This document shows, piece by piece, positions 11,142 to 23,499 of a stretch of 64,000 nucleotides of DNA. The notes under the pieces are model-generated. The model was not told the DNA's origin, ran no database searches, and was given only the letters and a program-made list of their open reading frames with translations. Made by a program: the position numbers and the translations under genes. Position 1 is the first letter of the stretch; each line of letters starts with the position of its first letter. Location of the stretch: positions 27,769,205 through 27,833,204 of the forward strand of contig NC_135361.1 in assembly GCF_051622035.1 (NCBI RefSeq), in the 5' to 3' direction. Origin of the DNA: Arctopsyche grandis. Its lineage: Eukaryota > Arthropoda > Insecta > Trichoptera > Hydropsychidae.

Positions 11142-14100
11142 TCAAGGCCACACCACACTCTCTATCCAAGGGACAAAAGCTGAAACTCTCGTGTAAATGG
11201 CGGGCGTGTTAATGATTCCACACTCTTTTCCCACGGATGTAATTCCAATAATAATGTAAGTGCAATGCACTCCATTATTGTATATTTGAAGAGGACCACC
11301 AGAGTCACCCTGAAAATATAATAATATAAATAATATCAACTTAAATGCAATTGAGTTTGAACTAAATCAAGTGCCCATCGGCTGATAATCAAAAGTCATT
11401 TTCAAATCATGAATACCAAAAAAAAGCATGTATTATGACATTTTATTTGCATGGGTAAATTTGTATCTCCAGTTGTTTTGAATTTACCTTCTGTAGCGGA
11501 AGAAATAGATTGTGAGAATGTACATACATACACATTATGACTTTGTTGGGTGTCCAGGGATTTCCCAAACCTTTTCGATTCCAGGACCACGGAATTCTCA
11601 TGATCCCGGAATATACATACAATGTAGTTTTTTTTATTTTTAATTTAATTTATTTTTCATTAAAATGAAATTTATTTATTAACACAATTAAATAAAAGTA
11701 AACAATATACATACATATTAACGAATAAAATGTAATTATAAAAGTAAATTAATTTGAAAAAGCTTCTTAATAATGCTAAAATATTTAAATAAGAATCCGA
11801 AACCCTATTTCTAGAATTGGCACACATTATTCCCGCAATAGAAATGACTCTTTCAGTTTCGGTCGAAGTTGGTATTAAAATTAAAAGGAGCGAAAATTAA
11901 ACAATTTTTTTTAAATTATCCGTTTTTTCTCCTGTCAGGATATATATTTTAATTTATTTTTTTATAATCAGTGCTTTTTATATTTATGTTATTTTGTAAA
12001 TTTGTCTTAAATAATTCCTTATTTAATTCTTCATTCATCGTCAAACACAAAATTGTCAGTATCTTTATCTTTATCAGTAAAAGAGTTTCTTCCATCTTGG
12101 AATCGTCAATACAAGAAGGATATATTTGCTTCATAATACTCATCGTAAAATATACAGACATACATACATTCGCCTTTATTATAAAATTTTGATTAAAATA
12201 TTTTTCCCGGGATTCGAGATAAAAATTCCCGGGACATGGGACATCAAAAATTCTGTGAAATCCCAACAATTTCTGTCCCAGGTTTAACCAGACAGAAACC
12301 CTACTATGTATAGATGATTTATCTGGATTATATTATCATCCAGACCCATTAACAATGTATGTATGTACATACAAATCTTATTTGAACAAATGACCCCTGA
12401 ATTGGTAAACAATTGTTGTACCTATGAGTTTGTGATTATTGGACAGTCAAAATAAACTACCTGACATGTATCTTTCACTGCTACTTTGCTTCCATAGCAT
12501 ATTTGTGTTTGATTCCTGATTCCATCGGGCGATTTTCTAGTAGATGGATGTTTATCTCTGCATTCTTCGTATGGGAATTTATCTATGGTCACCTAAAAAA
12601 TATTATTATGAAAATTATATTCACTCACTTTGACTTTAACTTTGCAATCGAACATTTAATTTTGCATTGGGTATGTTATATACTAGAATTTGACTGTTTT
12701 TCTATTTAATACACCGATTTTTACTAACTTACTTGACTATTAAAATTCATTCATATACATATGTATATCATATACATATGTGTGTGTATGTACATACTTA
12801 TGTATGTGCTTACGTATGAATTGAAAAATAGCAGACGATAAGTTGGGAAACGAGTAAGAAATAGCAACTTCTTTATGGCACAATGGTGTGATAAGTTTGA
12901 TAATTTGTATGAAACTTATTTGTTGTTAAAAAAAATGTTGGATTTTTACTTTGAGTAAATTGTAACTTCTAGTTCTTCTATCTTCTGTAGCTCCCCAACC
13001 AGTAGCTATAGCTTTTCCATCGTTCACTTCATTACCGATATGGAGACAAGCAGGACGCATTCTGGTGCTATATCTAATACTGAAAATACCAAAAAATGTA
13101 AACATAAAATATGTACATACATACATATGTATATATGATATTAATCTTTTTATATATGTAATTTTAATGAAAATGATTAATTGCACTTACGACCTATCCA
13201 TTTTTAGTAGAGCTATATCATTGTACGTCCTAGCTCCAGTGTAATCAGGATGCTTCACCTTCTGTGCTATATTGAATAAAAATTCAGGCTTAGGTTCGAT
13301 ATTCACATCCTCACCTCCTAATCTCACGTATTTGACGTCAACCCTGTATTAAAATTTACAAAATGTAGACATAATGATTATAACAGGTATGGGTGACTGG
13401 AATGACAAAAAAAAATCTAGGAAGTAGGCTGAAAGTCCGTTAGTACATATGTATAATCATATTATCATTATGCAAAGTGAATTGATTCCAAAAAGGATTA
13501 CTGTAACAAGCCTTCGACAACTTTAATTTAATTTGGTCGCAGATTCATTTTCTCCATAGGAATCGTTTCTGCAATTGTAATTATTAACAAATAATAGTGC
13601 TCTTAATTGTATTTAATTGATTAATCAATTATTATCATATACTAAAAGGTCAGTAATTACAACAAACTAGTGTTGCGCGCGTTTATTTCATCGGGTGGTT
13701 TCGGAAAGGAATTGATACGCGAATTAAATTGATACACGACCCCTATATATGGATGTTATATATAATGTAAGCTACTTTATAAGCACGCACACGTATTATA
13801 ATAAAATGTTGAGCGCACGCATTACAACCCGTTCACCTGTTCAAATTTATGAATGAATGTGTGTGTTCGTGTGGCTTCGCGGATGTGTGTATGTATGCAC
13901 CTACGCGCAACGCATCTGACGCTGACGTCATCCGTTGCAAATCACGTGCTTAATATCAGGAGCACATGTCAGACGCCCCACACTCCCTCATTTCTCCGCT
14001 ACCCCACTTCCCCACATCTCCCCAGTCTTCTAAAATTTGTTTTTTTTTTAATATCCACACTGTTCGACGCGTCCGCCACATAGCCACAAATATAGATACA

Positions 14101-17100
14101 TCACGTCCGTTTTTATATCTAACTAGGGTTGTGCCCGTTGATTTCAACGGGTGGTTTCGAATAGGAATTGAAACACGAATAAAAATAAAGTTCTATGTTA
14201 TATATAAGTATAATGTAAGGTAATTTATAGGCGCACGCGCACGTAATATAAATCGTAATAAAAAGTGGCATATTATACACTTGGCAATCTAACCCGTTCG
14301 AAATTATGGATGAATGTGTGTGTGTGCACCTCTAGAATCCAGAATTGAAATTAAAACGGCTGGTTTCAGAAATAAATTAATGCCCGAATTAGTAATTACG
14401 AATTACGAAGTGATACATTTTGTGCATCACCGACGCCACCAACCCAGCGCTCTCGACGCCCTCAGCGTCCCCGATGCCCAGAGCGCCTCCGGCGCTCCAG
14501 GGTCTTCGCCTCCGCACCCCTGACACCTCCGAGTGATGCTCAACACAACACATTTGTGACGAAGCGATATGCATCGGTGATAATCTTCAGAAACTGGTTT
14601 TTTGACATCTTTGCATTTTTTCGATGTTGGATAGCTTACTGCATCCTCACAGTTGTTTGCCATATGTCCATATTGGCTTCACAATTGCCTGGTATATCAG
14701 TTTTTTGCAGTGTATGTCTAATTTGGAGTTTCTTTCTATTAGCCAGTGCATTTCTATTGTTTCATTCGAATGTGTTCTATTTTTTCTTAATATTCTTACT
14801 CCACGTAAGCCTTGAGTCAAGATGCAGTCCTAAATATTTGGCTGACAAAGCTTGTGGAACTTGGATTCCGTTTATGAAAGTCTGAATGCTGATATTATTT
14901 CGTCGCAGTGCTAATGTGACCTGCATTGATTTTAGCTCGTTGAGTTTCATCTTCCAATCCTTGGTCCATTTGCTGATCTTATTATATATTGCACGCTGCA
15001 GGCGTTCAAATTCTTCCGCTTGCGACTCGGTCGATGACATAATGACTGTGTCATCTGCAAATGTTCCAATGAATGTCTCTTTGCTTGTCGGAATGTCAGC
15101 AGTGTATATCAGGTACGGTATAGGCCCTATCACGCTTCCTTGTGGTACTCCTGCAGAGGCTGTGAAAAAGTTAGAGAATGCCTCCTCATGAGCAACTCTG
15201 AATTTGCGTCCGGATAAGTATGATTCAAGTAATTTGCCATAATTTCCAGGTAGTGACTTGCTGATCTTGTGGATAAGTCCTTCGTGCCATACCCTGTCGA
15301 AGGCCTATGAGACATCAAGAAATACAGCTGTACAATAGTTTTTTTCCTCTAACGATTGCTCTATTTTTGAAATAACACGGTGCACTTGATCGATGGTAGA
15401 ATTTTTTGACCTAAAGCCAAATTGGAAGTCGGGAACATCGATTAAGGGCTTGAGTCTTATAATAATAGTTTTTCAAATAGCTTAGAGATCGCAGGCAATA
15501 AGGATATTGGTCTGTGTGATGTTACTTGTTCGGGTGACTTTTCTGGTTTCTTCAACATTATGATTTGAGCAGTTTTGAAGCACTCTGGCACATGCTTGAG
15601 CCGAAAACATGCATTGTATAAGTATGTTAGCATGATAATAGCTTTTTTTGAAAGTTCCTTGAATAGTCCCGGTGAGATTTCGTCAATTCCAGGTGCCTTT
15701 TTAGGATTTATATTGTCATCTATTTCTTTAGCTATTTCCATAGGGGTGTCAGTTTTGATTAGTTAATGTGGTTGATACATTATACATATTTACCGACATT
15801 GTTTTTATTATATACGATATACATACATATATAATTTCGAAAGAGACTTTGTATCTAAGTATTGTTGGTTGGGAATTTCGTAAACATGTCAAAATTTCTT
15901 TGATGACGAGTCGATTTTTTTTCGATTCAAATAAATTTAATAAAAAAACAAATGAATATTTACTATTAGATTCGCCATGTTTACGCCTGTTTATATTACA
16001 AATACTGAGCGAAGCCGGATAAAACAACTAGTATATTATAATTACCAAAATGAAGAAATGGAAAGTGTTTAACCTAGTGTATTTATTGTACAAGCAGTGA
16101 CCAGCTGTCATGACCCACTGCTCACTGATCAGTGTACCACCGCAATCCCAGTCGATTTTATTCATTTCTGTGTTGTCATAGCCGAGGGCTGCCTGATGAG
16201 GAAATTCATCTTGTTTGGCATCAGTTCCACCAAGAATCAACTCTTTGGCTGTGTGCTTGCAAGTGTCCGTTCGAATTTTGGGTGCTCCCAATGCCAAACT
16301 CAGTGGCAAACATGGGAACACAGAGTCAGCCAAGTCGATGCATTCTGAAGCAAAAACATGGACATATATGTACTTGAAAGTGTATTCTTGTTCATATTTT
16401 TTTAGATTGCAAGTTTTAGCTGTTCACTCACTATCCCATGCCTTTTGACCAGTTTTTCTGACTTTGATTGCATCTCTTGGATAATCGCATTCTTTGACGG
16501 TTGGAGGTAGAGGCCTTCTTGTTGTAGTTGTAGTGGTCGTCGTAGGCGGGGGACCATCTCCAGGACAACACACTATTGTTTGAGCACCGCTAAAACCGCA
16601 AATCTAATAAAACAATAATTTATCTAAGTTAGATAACTACTACATAAATGACCTCCTAAAATATTTGCATCGATCTGAAGTGCACCATATTCATATGTAT
16701 ATTATTTATATGGACGACGGGGATTGCATTATTCTCCCTACCGTCTGGAATAAAAACTTATTATTATACTTCGTATATAATACATATAGATAAAGCATAG
16801 TCTCATTTTTTACCCTTTGAGAATGTAGATTAAACATAAAAATATTTGTCCCTTAAATAATTTGTGGATCTGAACGTATTTTTAAGAAGACCTTCATAGC
16901 ATAGCAATAAAAACGTTTAAAAAATCAATTTTACCGTTGGACTTATCCTGTCTCTCATAAGTTGATCCCTGGCCTTTAAACATATTTTGAAATTCCTACA
17001 TACTCCTGGAGTTCCATTGTTTAGGAAGCAATCATCACCTGTAATGGGAAAAATACATATCACATTTAATAATTTAATTATGGCTAAGAAAGAATTATCG

Positions 17101-20100
17101 ATTGTAATTATTATTATTTTACATGTCATCAGTAACTCTTAAATTATATACTCTTATTGAATTCATCAAAATGTCTATTCTATGGAATTAAAAAAAAATA
17201 ACTCAAATTTGATCTAATAAGAGGCAAACTTTTTCCTGAATTGTAATCGTAAGTGAAACGTAAATGAGGTATGTAAAAATCATTCAATTATGACTAGTAA
17301 TACAATAGAACAGGGGTTCTAAACCTTTTTGTAGTATGGGGGCATTCGAGATGCAAAAAAAAATGTGTTTTATTTTAAATTTATAGATTTATTGTTTTAT
17401 TTTTGAAATAAAAATAATAACATAGTACAAGTAGATCGATTGTTGATATTGAATTTCACCTGCTAAAGACTTTTTCAAGCTCTTTTTTTCACTTCTTACT
17501 TTTTTATGTTCAGTTAGATTACCAAAGTTTTCACCCGTGGCATATCAAGATTTTAATATGATGTCACTTTATTTTTTCGTCTTCAATTTTTGATGTTTCT
17601 TCTTGAAGAAGTTCTCTCTGTTTGTGTAATAAAAGGATTTACAAAAAAATTTGCCACGGGTTCGAATGGTAGCATCTACAGATCTTTTAGTTCACTTATT
17701 TATCTTATCAAGTCTTATATATTAATAACTTGTGTATCTATTGGAAACAAATGCGTGTACATTGTATACCAGCAGAAACCTCGTTTAGCCAGCGGTAAAC
17801 GGACTATTTCGCACATGGCAATCTTGTACACGACAATCGTTGCCATGAAAATTGCAAGTATGGAATATTAGGCACTCGAATTCTCGTAAGTGTGATATTT
17901 TCGAGTGTCGTGTGCAAAATCACCATTTGCGAAATAGTCCTAGCTAAACGATGTATCTGCCAGTATACAAAATTGCTCTGTTAGCAAATACGTACATATT
18001 AGTAATAGTGTTTATACATGATGAGACTTCGTTAAATGAAAGACCTGTAACTTCAAATTGTTCCAACATCATTTTAAGATGAGAAATGAACAATGTTGGG
18101 TCAAAACAATTTTCACTTCACTTTTTATCCTTGGAAAAATTATTCATCCAAAACTGTTTTGAATGCTCTTAAGTTTCTAACTGAATTTTTTGTTTTTTTC
18201 TTGAATTATTAATTTAGGGTTAAAATATTTATGAGCCCGCAATTTTTTTTTTAAGGAACTTTTTTCCTTATTTTTATGATTGAATTGTTTTTTTCTTTTC
18301 GTTATTTTAACACTTAATAGAATCCATGGAAGAGAACTGCAAGTGTCAAATTTCGAACCAGTTGTCAAAATACACTAACCAACCGATATATTTGCATATA
18401 TGTATATTACCATTTATTATAATTACTAACCATTTATTTTATTTATTACAGACCATCTATTACTATAACCGACCTAAAGCAAGATCAATACCAATTATAC
18501 ATATATTCTTCTTCTTCTTCGTTTATGGCCCGTTTATGACATCGTTTATGGCCCGTGCTAATTCTTCCCTATCATGGGCAAGCCGAAATAACTTTTCGAG
18601 ACCGAGTTCCATCCATGACCTGATGTTCCGGAGCCAAGAGGGCTTCTTTCTCCCAAGCCACCGTTTGCCTTCTATTTTCCCTTCTATGATTGTTTGTAGA
18701 AGGCGATATTTGGGGCCGCGAATAATGTGGCCAAAGAATTCCATCTTACGGCGCTTCACCGTGTCAAGAAGCTCTCTCTTTTTATGAAGAAGCTGGAGGA
18801 CTGTTTCGTTTCTTACATGCTCCTTCCACGAGATCTTTAGCATCCTCCGGTAACACCACATTTCAAAGGACTCTATCCTGTTCGTGGATGCCACTAACAG
18901 CGTCTACGTTTCGCATCCGTACAGCAAAACCAACCAAACATAGGAGTGCAGGACTCTTTCATAGACAAGCGCAATTTCATAGACAACCTTCGACAACACA
19001 AAACATTTTTCATGCTGCCGAAGGCATTTCTTGCTATTTCGATCCTTCTTCTTATCTCCATTTCGGAACTGACGTCCGTATTGATCATTGCTCCTAGGTA
19101 TTTGTATCGTTCGACCTGTTCAATCATTTGTCCGAGCACTCAGGTTTAATGGATCCGTCTTTTCTTTACATATGACCATTGATTTGGTCTTGTTGATATT
19201 AATAGACAGACCCCATTTTTGACATGAATGATTAATTTCGATCAATAACGATTGCAGGTCTTCGGTACTCTCAGTCAATATTGCCGTATCATCAGCGAAA
19301 CGGATATTATTTATAATTTCGCTGCCTATTCTTACTCCTGTTCGACTATCGACTGCCTGGTTGAACACCATTTTCGAATACATATGTACATATATGTATT
19401 ATCAATACATATTATAACTCTCATGCATATTATAACTGTCATGTTATAATATGCATGTGTATAAAATTTTCGGATTTTAATGAGCTTTTTATTAAATTCA
19501 CATTCCTGACCGTCAAAAAATTGTTTTAAATAAGAAGTCCAATAGATGAGCAAAATTACAACATAAATATTATTTCAACAATATGTACATATGTATTTAT
19601 GTATAAAGATAAATGATATATACTTATATATAAAAAAAAAAAAATTCTTTTAATATACACATTAATTTTCCTTAAGCTGGCTACAATGTAAACATTCCCA
19701 TAACATTATTGTCGTACGCTAGATATAACCAATGTCAAATGACACATTTCGATACAAATCTTTGTATATTTAATATATGTACAAACCAGAATTTCTAGTT
19801 TTTCAATGAATTGTATCAATACGACACGACATTGACTCTTTTGTTAATCATTTCTCATTTTGATTCAATTTTCACAAACATTTAAAAATTTATAACTTAT
19901 GTAAATAGTTGAAATCCTACAAATCATTTAGGTAAAATTATTTATTTCAATAATGAAGAAGATGCCGCTCAAAAACAAATCAATTTATCTACATACACAC
20001 GCATAGCATATATGAAATCGTGCTTGACCCTAAAGGTTAAGATGTTTTGGAATAATATATATGTATCAATTTGGCGGTGATGACCAAGTGCTATAATTTG

Positions 20101-23100
20101 TATTACACATTAAATTACAAATTATAAAATTAAGAGTGTAAAATCCAAAAATCAAAAAAATGACACTTTCCTTATATGTAGATAAGCTACTTAACGCGAA
20201 TATTCATACATTATACAATATTATAAACGATTTATTTTTAGGGATAATTTTGCAAATACATGCATTTTTTATGCTGCATGTACCCATCTTTAGTTTCTTC
20301 ATACAAAAACCGGTTTTGTTGAGTTGCTGCAGGTCCTCAATCCCCATGTATGACCCGCGCCTGTTCGTACATAATCAAATTTACAAAACACTATTTAATT
20401 ATCTTCAAATCAATTCAATTTCATACGAAATGAAGAATGTGAATATATTGATGTTTGTGCGTTGTTTATATAGGAAATTTTAAGGCTACGTACACACTGG
20501 CACGACAAGGCGCGATGCGACTATGATAGAAAAAAAATGTTTCTGCACTGAGAAGAGTTATGTAACGGGTGCGCGCACGTATTAAGGTATTTTCATACCT
20601 ATTCAGCACGACCCGTATCCTGCAGGTTTCATGCAAGTGCGGATAGTATTCTTTGGTACATTATATGAACGTAATCATACTCCATTCGCGCATGCGCATT
20701 TACGCATTCATGCGCGTCCATATATAATGTACCAAAGAATACTATCTGCACTTGCATGACACCTGCAGGATACTGTCGTGCTGAATAGGTATGAACAGAC
20801 CTTTAATCGTAAAAAGTTGAGTGCGCGCATTACACGCTCACCGATCCGAACCGTTCACCCGTTCGAAATTATGAATGAATGTGTGTGTGTCTTCGTGGAT
20901 GTGTGTATGTTTCACCCGTCACTTGGCTTGACGTCGCATATGTCAGAGGCTCCACGCTCCCCATCTTCCCCACTTCCCCGCGTCTCCTCGACCAATTGAC
21001 TCTGATTGGCCATGTCTCCACGGTCCGTCACAAACATATCCATATATGTACATCGCGTCCGTTTTTATATCTATATATTATTATTACTAGTGTTGTTCCC
21101 AATGAAATATCATAGCGTGAGTTATGGCATATAAAGCTATTGATTAAAAAAAATTAAAAGAAACGTGTTGGTCCCGTGTTCGATCCACCTGCGGTCGTAT
21201 TTTTTTCAAATACCTTTTAAATATATTTATATTTAATTGTTTAAAATGAAAAAAAATGTAAAAACTACCTATCTATCTACATATTGTTACGTATACTAAA
21301 AAGAGCCGCCGAGTAATTGCGATCGGATTAGGCCGGGTAGCAGTCCTGAGAGACCGTGTGACCGGTGTAAGTGGTTTTAAGGATTAGCGACAAGCTAAGT
21401 GCATTTAGGCTAAACAATGACCGTTATTAGGCTTTTCTCAGAATCGGTACGGGGAGACCCAATATCGTGGAAATACATATCTGAATACGTGACTATACAA
21501 CAGGTTAACAGATTAGACGTCCTGAGAGATCGACCCTTTATAAGGCGGTACGTAGGCGATATCATGTCATTCTGAACTGAGCACCGCCAGTGCGTGTATC
21601 TCCTTAATCATCAATAAATGCTGTGAAACGACTGTTGGCCTTTTACTTGGATCCTCCACCCACCCCTACGCAACAATATAAACAATTTAAAACACCAATA
21701 GAAAAATTAATTAACTGAATAAATTTTCAATAGATGGCGCTAAATGTTCAGAGACTTTGTCGTAGAGAAAACATTGGCAGCAAACAGTATATAGATAGAA
21801 GTTTTTCTTGATCTGTTATTATGTTCGTATTATATTCGTACGTTTTGTTGGCAGTGTTTTAGCTGTGGCGTACATATGTCGAATCGAAACGACTATTATA
21901 GTACGGTGAGCGTTATCGCATACAAATACATGCACAGACACACACAAATAATAGCGCTATTATACATACATATGTATCAGTGGCGTGCGCTGAAATTCTC
22001 TCTCTTTTTGTCGTACAGCCTTACTTAATGTGCACGAGCAGGATACAAGAGGAACAGGCTGTTCCTCTTGTATCCCTTTCATGCACATTAAGTAAGGCTG
22101 TACGACAAAAAGAGAGAGAATTTCAGCGCACGCCACTGATATGTATATACATATGTCTGTATGATAACTTCAATCACTAATTGCGTACTGTCACGTTACT
22201 AAAACTGTTTTCGACACCTAGAGGCAATTTATGTAAGTAAGTGTGTGCATATATTCAAATAAGTGTGTATGTATATTCGAAGCCCAGATGCCCCCGTATC
22301 TAATATATAATTTCGAAAGAGACTTTTTATGTATGTTTGTTTGCTTGGTTCGTAAAATCCGTGACGTTCAATTTAATAAAAAAACAAATACATATTCAAA
22401 TAAATTTAATAAAATGTTAAGTTGGCCATCCCATAACCAACACACTTGTGAAGAGTCTCGGTGATTACAACAAAATGTCTATACCCTTCAGGTATAAACA
22501 CAATCTGCTTTAGGTCATCGACTTTAGAGAGTTTTTAATTAATATTATGTATTAGATGTATTATGAGCATTTATAAGAATTATAAATAGGTTTTTGAGCT
22601 CTTTTTCCTATTATGCTGTACATTAACATTAGAATAATGTAATACTATGATTACTAATCAAATAAAATAAAATTGTAAAATAGAAAATGATCAGTAGATC
22701 AGTAGCTATTAAAATAAATATAAGATGTATTGTGAACATAATTTTGTAAAAATCAAAAAGCGGTTTATATTACAAATACCGAGCAAAGCCGGGTAAAAAC
22801 ACTAGTAAACAATAAAACATTTCGGGTAAAATAAACAATTTCACGAATTGAGCCTTGTCTCGTGGTATCGCACCGCTTCGGGTCATTACGCAAAACGCCT
22901 GAGATCAATTTAAACTGATGTTGGATGTACATATGTATGTATATATAAATGAATACAAACAAGTGCAAATGATTTTGTTGACTCTACACGAGTCAATCTA
23001 CATATAAGAGTCAATCGTCTAATGGTTATACACCAACAAACGAATCTTAGTAGGGGATATTCTGCATAAATGTAAAATGATTTTTTATAATGTGAAGAAA

Positions 23101-23451
23101 TATATGGGGAAATTTCGGAATAATCGACTGAATCAAAACAGAAAGTGGGAGCAGGAGTACTACTATACGGCTTGGAAAAATATATTGAGTACAGTTTTTG
23201 ATTTTTGCGTATGTAACGGTTCATAATGAAACTTTTCAAGCGATAGGAATCTATTATTGATTTACATAGAGTTACTGCAAAGATATTTATATATACTATA
23301 GTTATTACCCACAAATAATATTCCAAGAAATGCGTAATACATATGTTGTTAACATGTCGATCGGAAATAATTTTGACTTACCATCGTAATTTTGAGAGTT
23401 GGTTTGTGCAAATAAAATAAACACAATTGTCACGGTTGCAAAAATCTTCAT
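11142..23451 (-). CDS. Gene B: complete CLIPC-type clip-domain serine protease, 399 aa
   Basis: Exons in coding order are 23451-23382, 17038-16935, 16603-16432, 16344-16074, 13343-13191, 13079-12950, 12592-12461 and 11309-11142. All junctions are GT-AG, the phases agree, and the total is 1200 nt. Residues 1-20 form a signal peptide. A clip domain has Cys27, 37, 43, 60, 70 and 71. A Thr-rich linker (about 78-86) follows. Cys144 probably bridges to Cys268 of the catalytic domain. The activation site is Leu151|Ile152 (AKEL|ILGG). The triad is His198 (TAGHC), Asp248 (YNDIALL) and Ser347 (GDSGGP). Asp341 is chymotrypsin 189 and predicts cleavage after Arg/Lys, but position 226 is Ala381 instead of Gly. 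Leu at P1 is typical of CLIPC zymogens activated by an upstream modular protease; the role in Toll or melanisation cascades is inferred from the family. Introns 1 and 4 are packed with transposons. The start is set by the Met opening the signal peptide, shared with C and D. Confidence 0.94.
11555..12303 (-). mobile_element. Non-autonomous hAT element with transposase remnant (last intron of gene B)
   Basis: The ends are inverted: CAGGGATTTCCC at 11555 and a decayed AGACAGAAACCCT at about 12290-12303. Inside, the minus strand reads [20 protein letters not shown] and continues to [11 protein letters not shown] (about 11862-11765). This is the hAT C-terminal dimerisation motif. An upstream acidic segment with [15 protein letters not shown] is also present. 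An internal deletion leaves no full transposase. Part of this element recurs in gene C. Confidence 0.75.
11858..13068. repeat. 1.2-kb tract shared almost identically with gene C (29257-30462)
   Basis: 1211 nt here align to 1206 nt in gene C with two indels (1 and 4 nt) and only about half a dozen substitutions seen by eye. The tract covers half of the hAT element, intron sequence, the whole 132-nt exon 7 (12461-12592) and most of exon 6. Identity stops abruptly at both ends; neighbouring exons of B and C are clearly more diverged. Confidence 0.9.
13667..14121 (-). mobile_element. Helitron-like element, family 2, first tandem copy
   Basis: On the minus strand the copy starts near TAGATATAAAAACGGACG (14121) and ends ...GCGCAACACTAG|T at 13667. 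It carries TG-rich sequence and a CAACGG-like terminal block. It lies head-to-tail with the copy at 14123-14549 with a single T between them. No Rep/helicase is encoded. Confidence 0.55.
14123..14549 (-). mobile_element. Helitron-like element, family 2, second copy (5' part lost)
   Basis: The minus-strand 3' end shows the hairpin CCCGTTGA-AA-TCAACGGG (14134-14151) followed by ...CCCTAG|T, the expected Helitron terminus of hairpin then CTAG. The jockey-like LINE at 14550 cuts off the 5' part. The same terminus ends the plus-strand copy at 40116-41009. Confidence 0.6.
14550..15768 (-). mobile_element. Truncated jockey-like LINE in intron 4 of gene B
   Basis: Closely related to 7009-8531. On the minus strand the order is [63 protein letters not shown] and [11 protein letters not shown], ending within the post-RT region near 14550. 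Frameshifts (about 15133 and 15460) and a stop break the ORF. It lies antisense to nothing and sits on the same strand as gene B. Confidence 0.88.
15822..16031 (+). mobile_element. Short Helitron-like element, family 1
   Basis: The 5' region ATATATAATTTCGAAAGAG and the 3' end ATACTGAGCGAAGCCGG...CAACTAG|T match four other copies in the window (22299, 53927, 61145, 62180). The 3' end carries GCGAAGC, able to form a tiny hairpin, and terminates in CTAG followed by T. It lies 42 nt from exon 4 of gene B. Confidence 0.7.
17311..17600 (+). mobile_element. hAT-like element, one end
   Basis: It begins CAGGGGTTCTAAACCTTTTT, a form common at hAT termini. The opposite end was not found and no transposase is visible, so only the left end is supported. 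Confidence 0.4.
17747..18000. repeat. MITE-like element with imperfect inverted arms
   Basis: The left arm (about 17747-17836) contains CTCGTTTAGCCAGCG and GGACTATTTCGCACATGG. The right arm (about 17909-18000) carries their reverse complements with a few mismatches. The arms are 60-90 bp, the element is about 250 bp, and nothing is coded. Confidence 0.6.
18505..19390 (-). mobile_element. 5'-truncated LINE of RTE-like type in intron 1 of gene B
   Basis: On the minus strand the order is [92 protein letters not shown], then [20 protein letters not shown] and the C-terminus. Two frame breaks occur near 18890 and 19125. A (GAA)n-like run forms the 3' tail near 18505. This suits an RTE-type element related to the intact LINE at 56310-59399, but a different subfamily. 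Confidence 0.8.
19422..19457. repeat. Perfect 15-bp hairpin
   Basis: CATGCATATTATAAC (19422-19436) and GTTATAATATGCATG (19443-19457) are exact reverse complements with a 6-nt loop. It lies in AT-rich intron sequence. Confidence 0.5.
20565..21079 (-). mobile_element. Helitron-like family 2 fragment carrying a nested MITE
   Basis: About 20810-21079 matches 13820-14121, sharing GCGCGCATTACA, TTCACCCGTTCGAAATTATG and GTCCGTTTTTATATCTA. About 20565-20582 (GCGCGCACGTATTA) continues the same element on the other side of the TTAA-flanked MITE at 20586-20802. The 3' terminus is missing. Confidence 0.5.
20586..20802. mobile_element. PiggyBac-type MITE flanked by TTAA
   Basis: A 217-bp element has inverted arms of about 85 bp (20586-20670 and 20713-20802), sharing TTCATACCTATTCAGCACGA and TAGTATTCTTTGGTACATTA. 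TTAA stands directly on each side (20582-20585 and 20803-20806), the usual target duplication of piggyBac elements. It has no coding capacity. Confidence 0.75.
21285..21675 (+). mobile_element. Solo LTR with ATAT target duplication
   Basis: It starts TGTTACGTA and ends TACGCAACA, giving TG...CA ends with a short inverted terminal repeat. ATAT lies immediately before (21281-21284) and after (21676-21679). It contains a polyadenylation signal AATAAA near its 3' end after a CCAGTGCGTGTATCTCC block. Three relatives lie at 36466-36910, 38201-38394 and 42206-42561. It is probably the LTR of a Ty3/gypsy-type retrotransposon; no internal genes remain. Confidence 0.85.
21978..22138. mobile_element. 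Near-perfect palindromic hAT-type MITE
   Basis: The 161-bp element is one long inverted repeat, with arms of about 78 bp differing at only a few bases in the centre. Its ends are CAGTGGCGTGCGC and GCGCACGCCACTG. The 8-bp duplication ATATGTAT flanks it exactly (21970-21977 and 22139-22146), as expected for hAT. It must be young, or under hairpin-correction. Confidence 0.88.
22299..22805 (+). mobile_element. Helitron-like element, family 1 (507 bp)
   Basis: The 5' end is A|TCTAATATATAATTTCGAA; the 3' end is ATACCGAGCAAAGCCGGG...CACTAG|T. The insertion lies between A and T, as Helitrons require. The part at about 22640-22760 also occurs inverted at about 52760-52860 and 25385-25460, so it contains a piece of another dispersed repeat. 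Confidence 0.7.
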
Positions 23452-23490
23452 GGTCGATGTTGAGAAGTCTCGACCGCGTGAAGATACCGG

Positions 23491-23499
23491 CTCGACTGG
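23491..23499 (-). promoter_or_regulatory. Initiator-like motif of gene B (CCAGTCGAG)
   Basis: Coding-strand CCAGTCGAG lies 40 nt upstream of the ATG. The equivalents are ACAGTCGAG in gene C (35847-35855, 40 nt) and CCAGTCGAG in gene D (51910-51918, 38 nt). The CAGT core resembles the arthropod initiator TCAGT. AT-rich TTATAA-like sequence lies just upstream but not at canonical TATA spacing. The predicted 5' UTR is about 45 nt. Confidence 0.5.
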
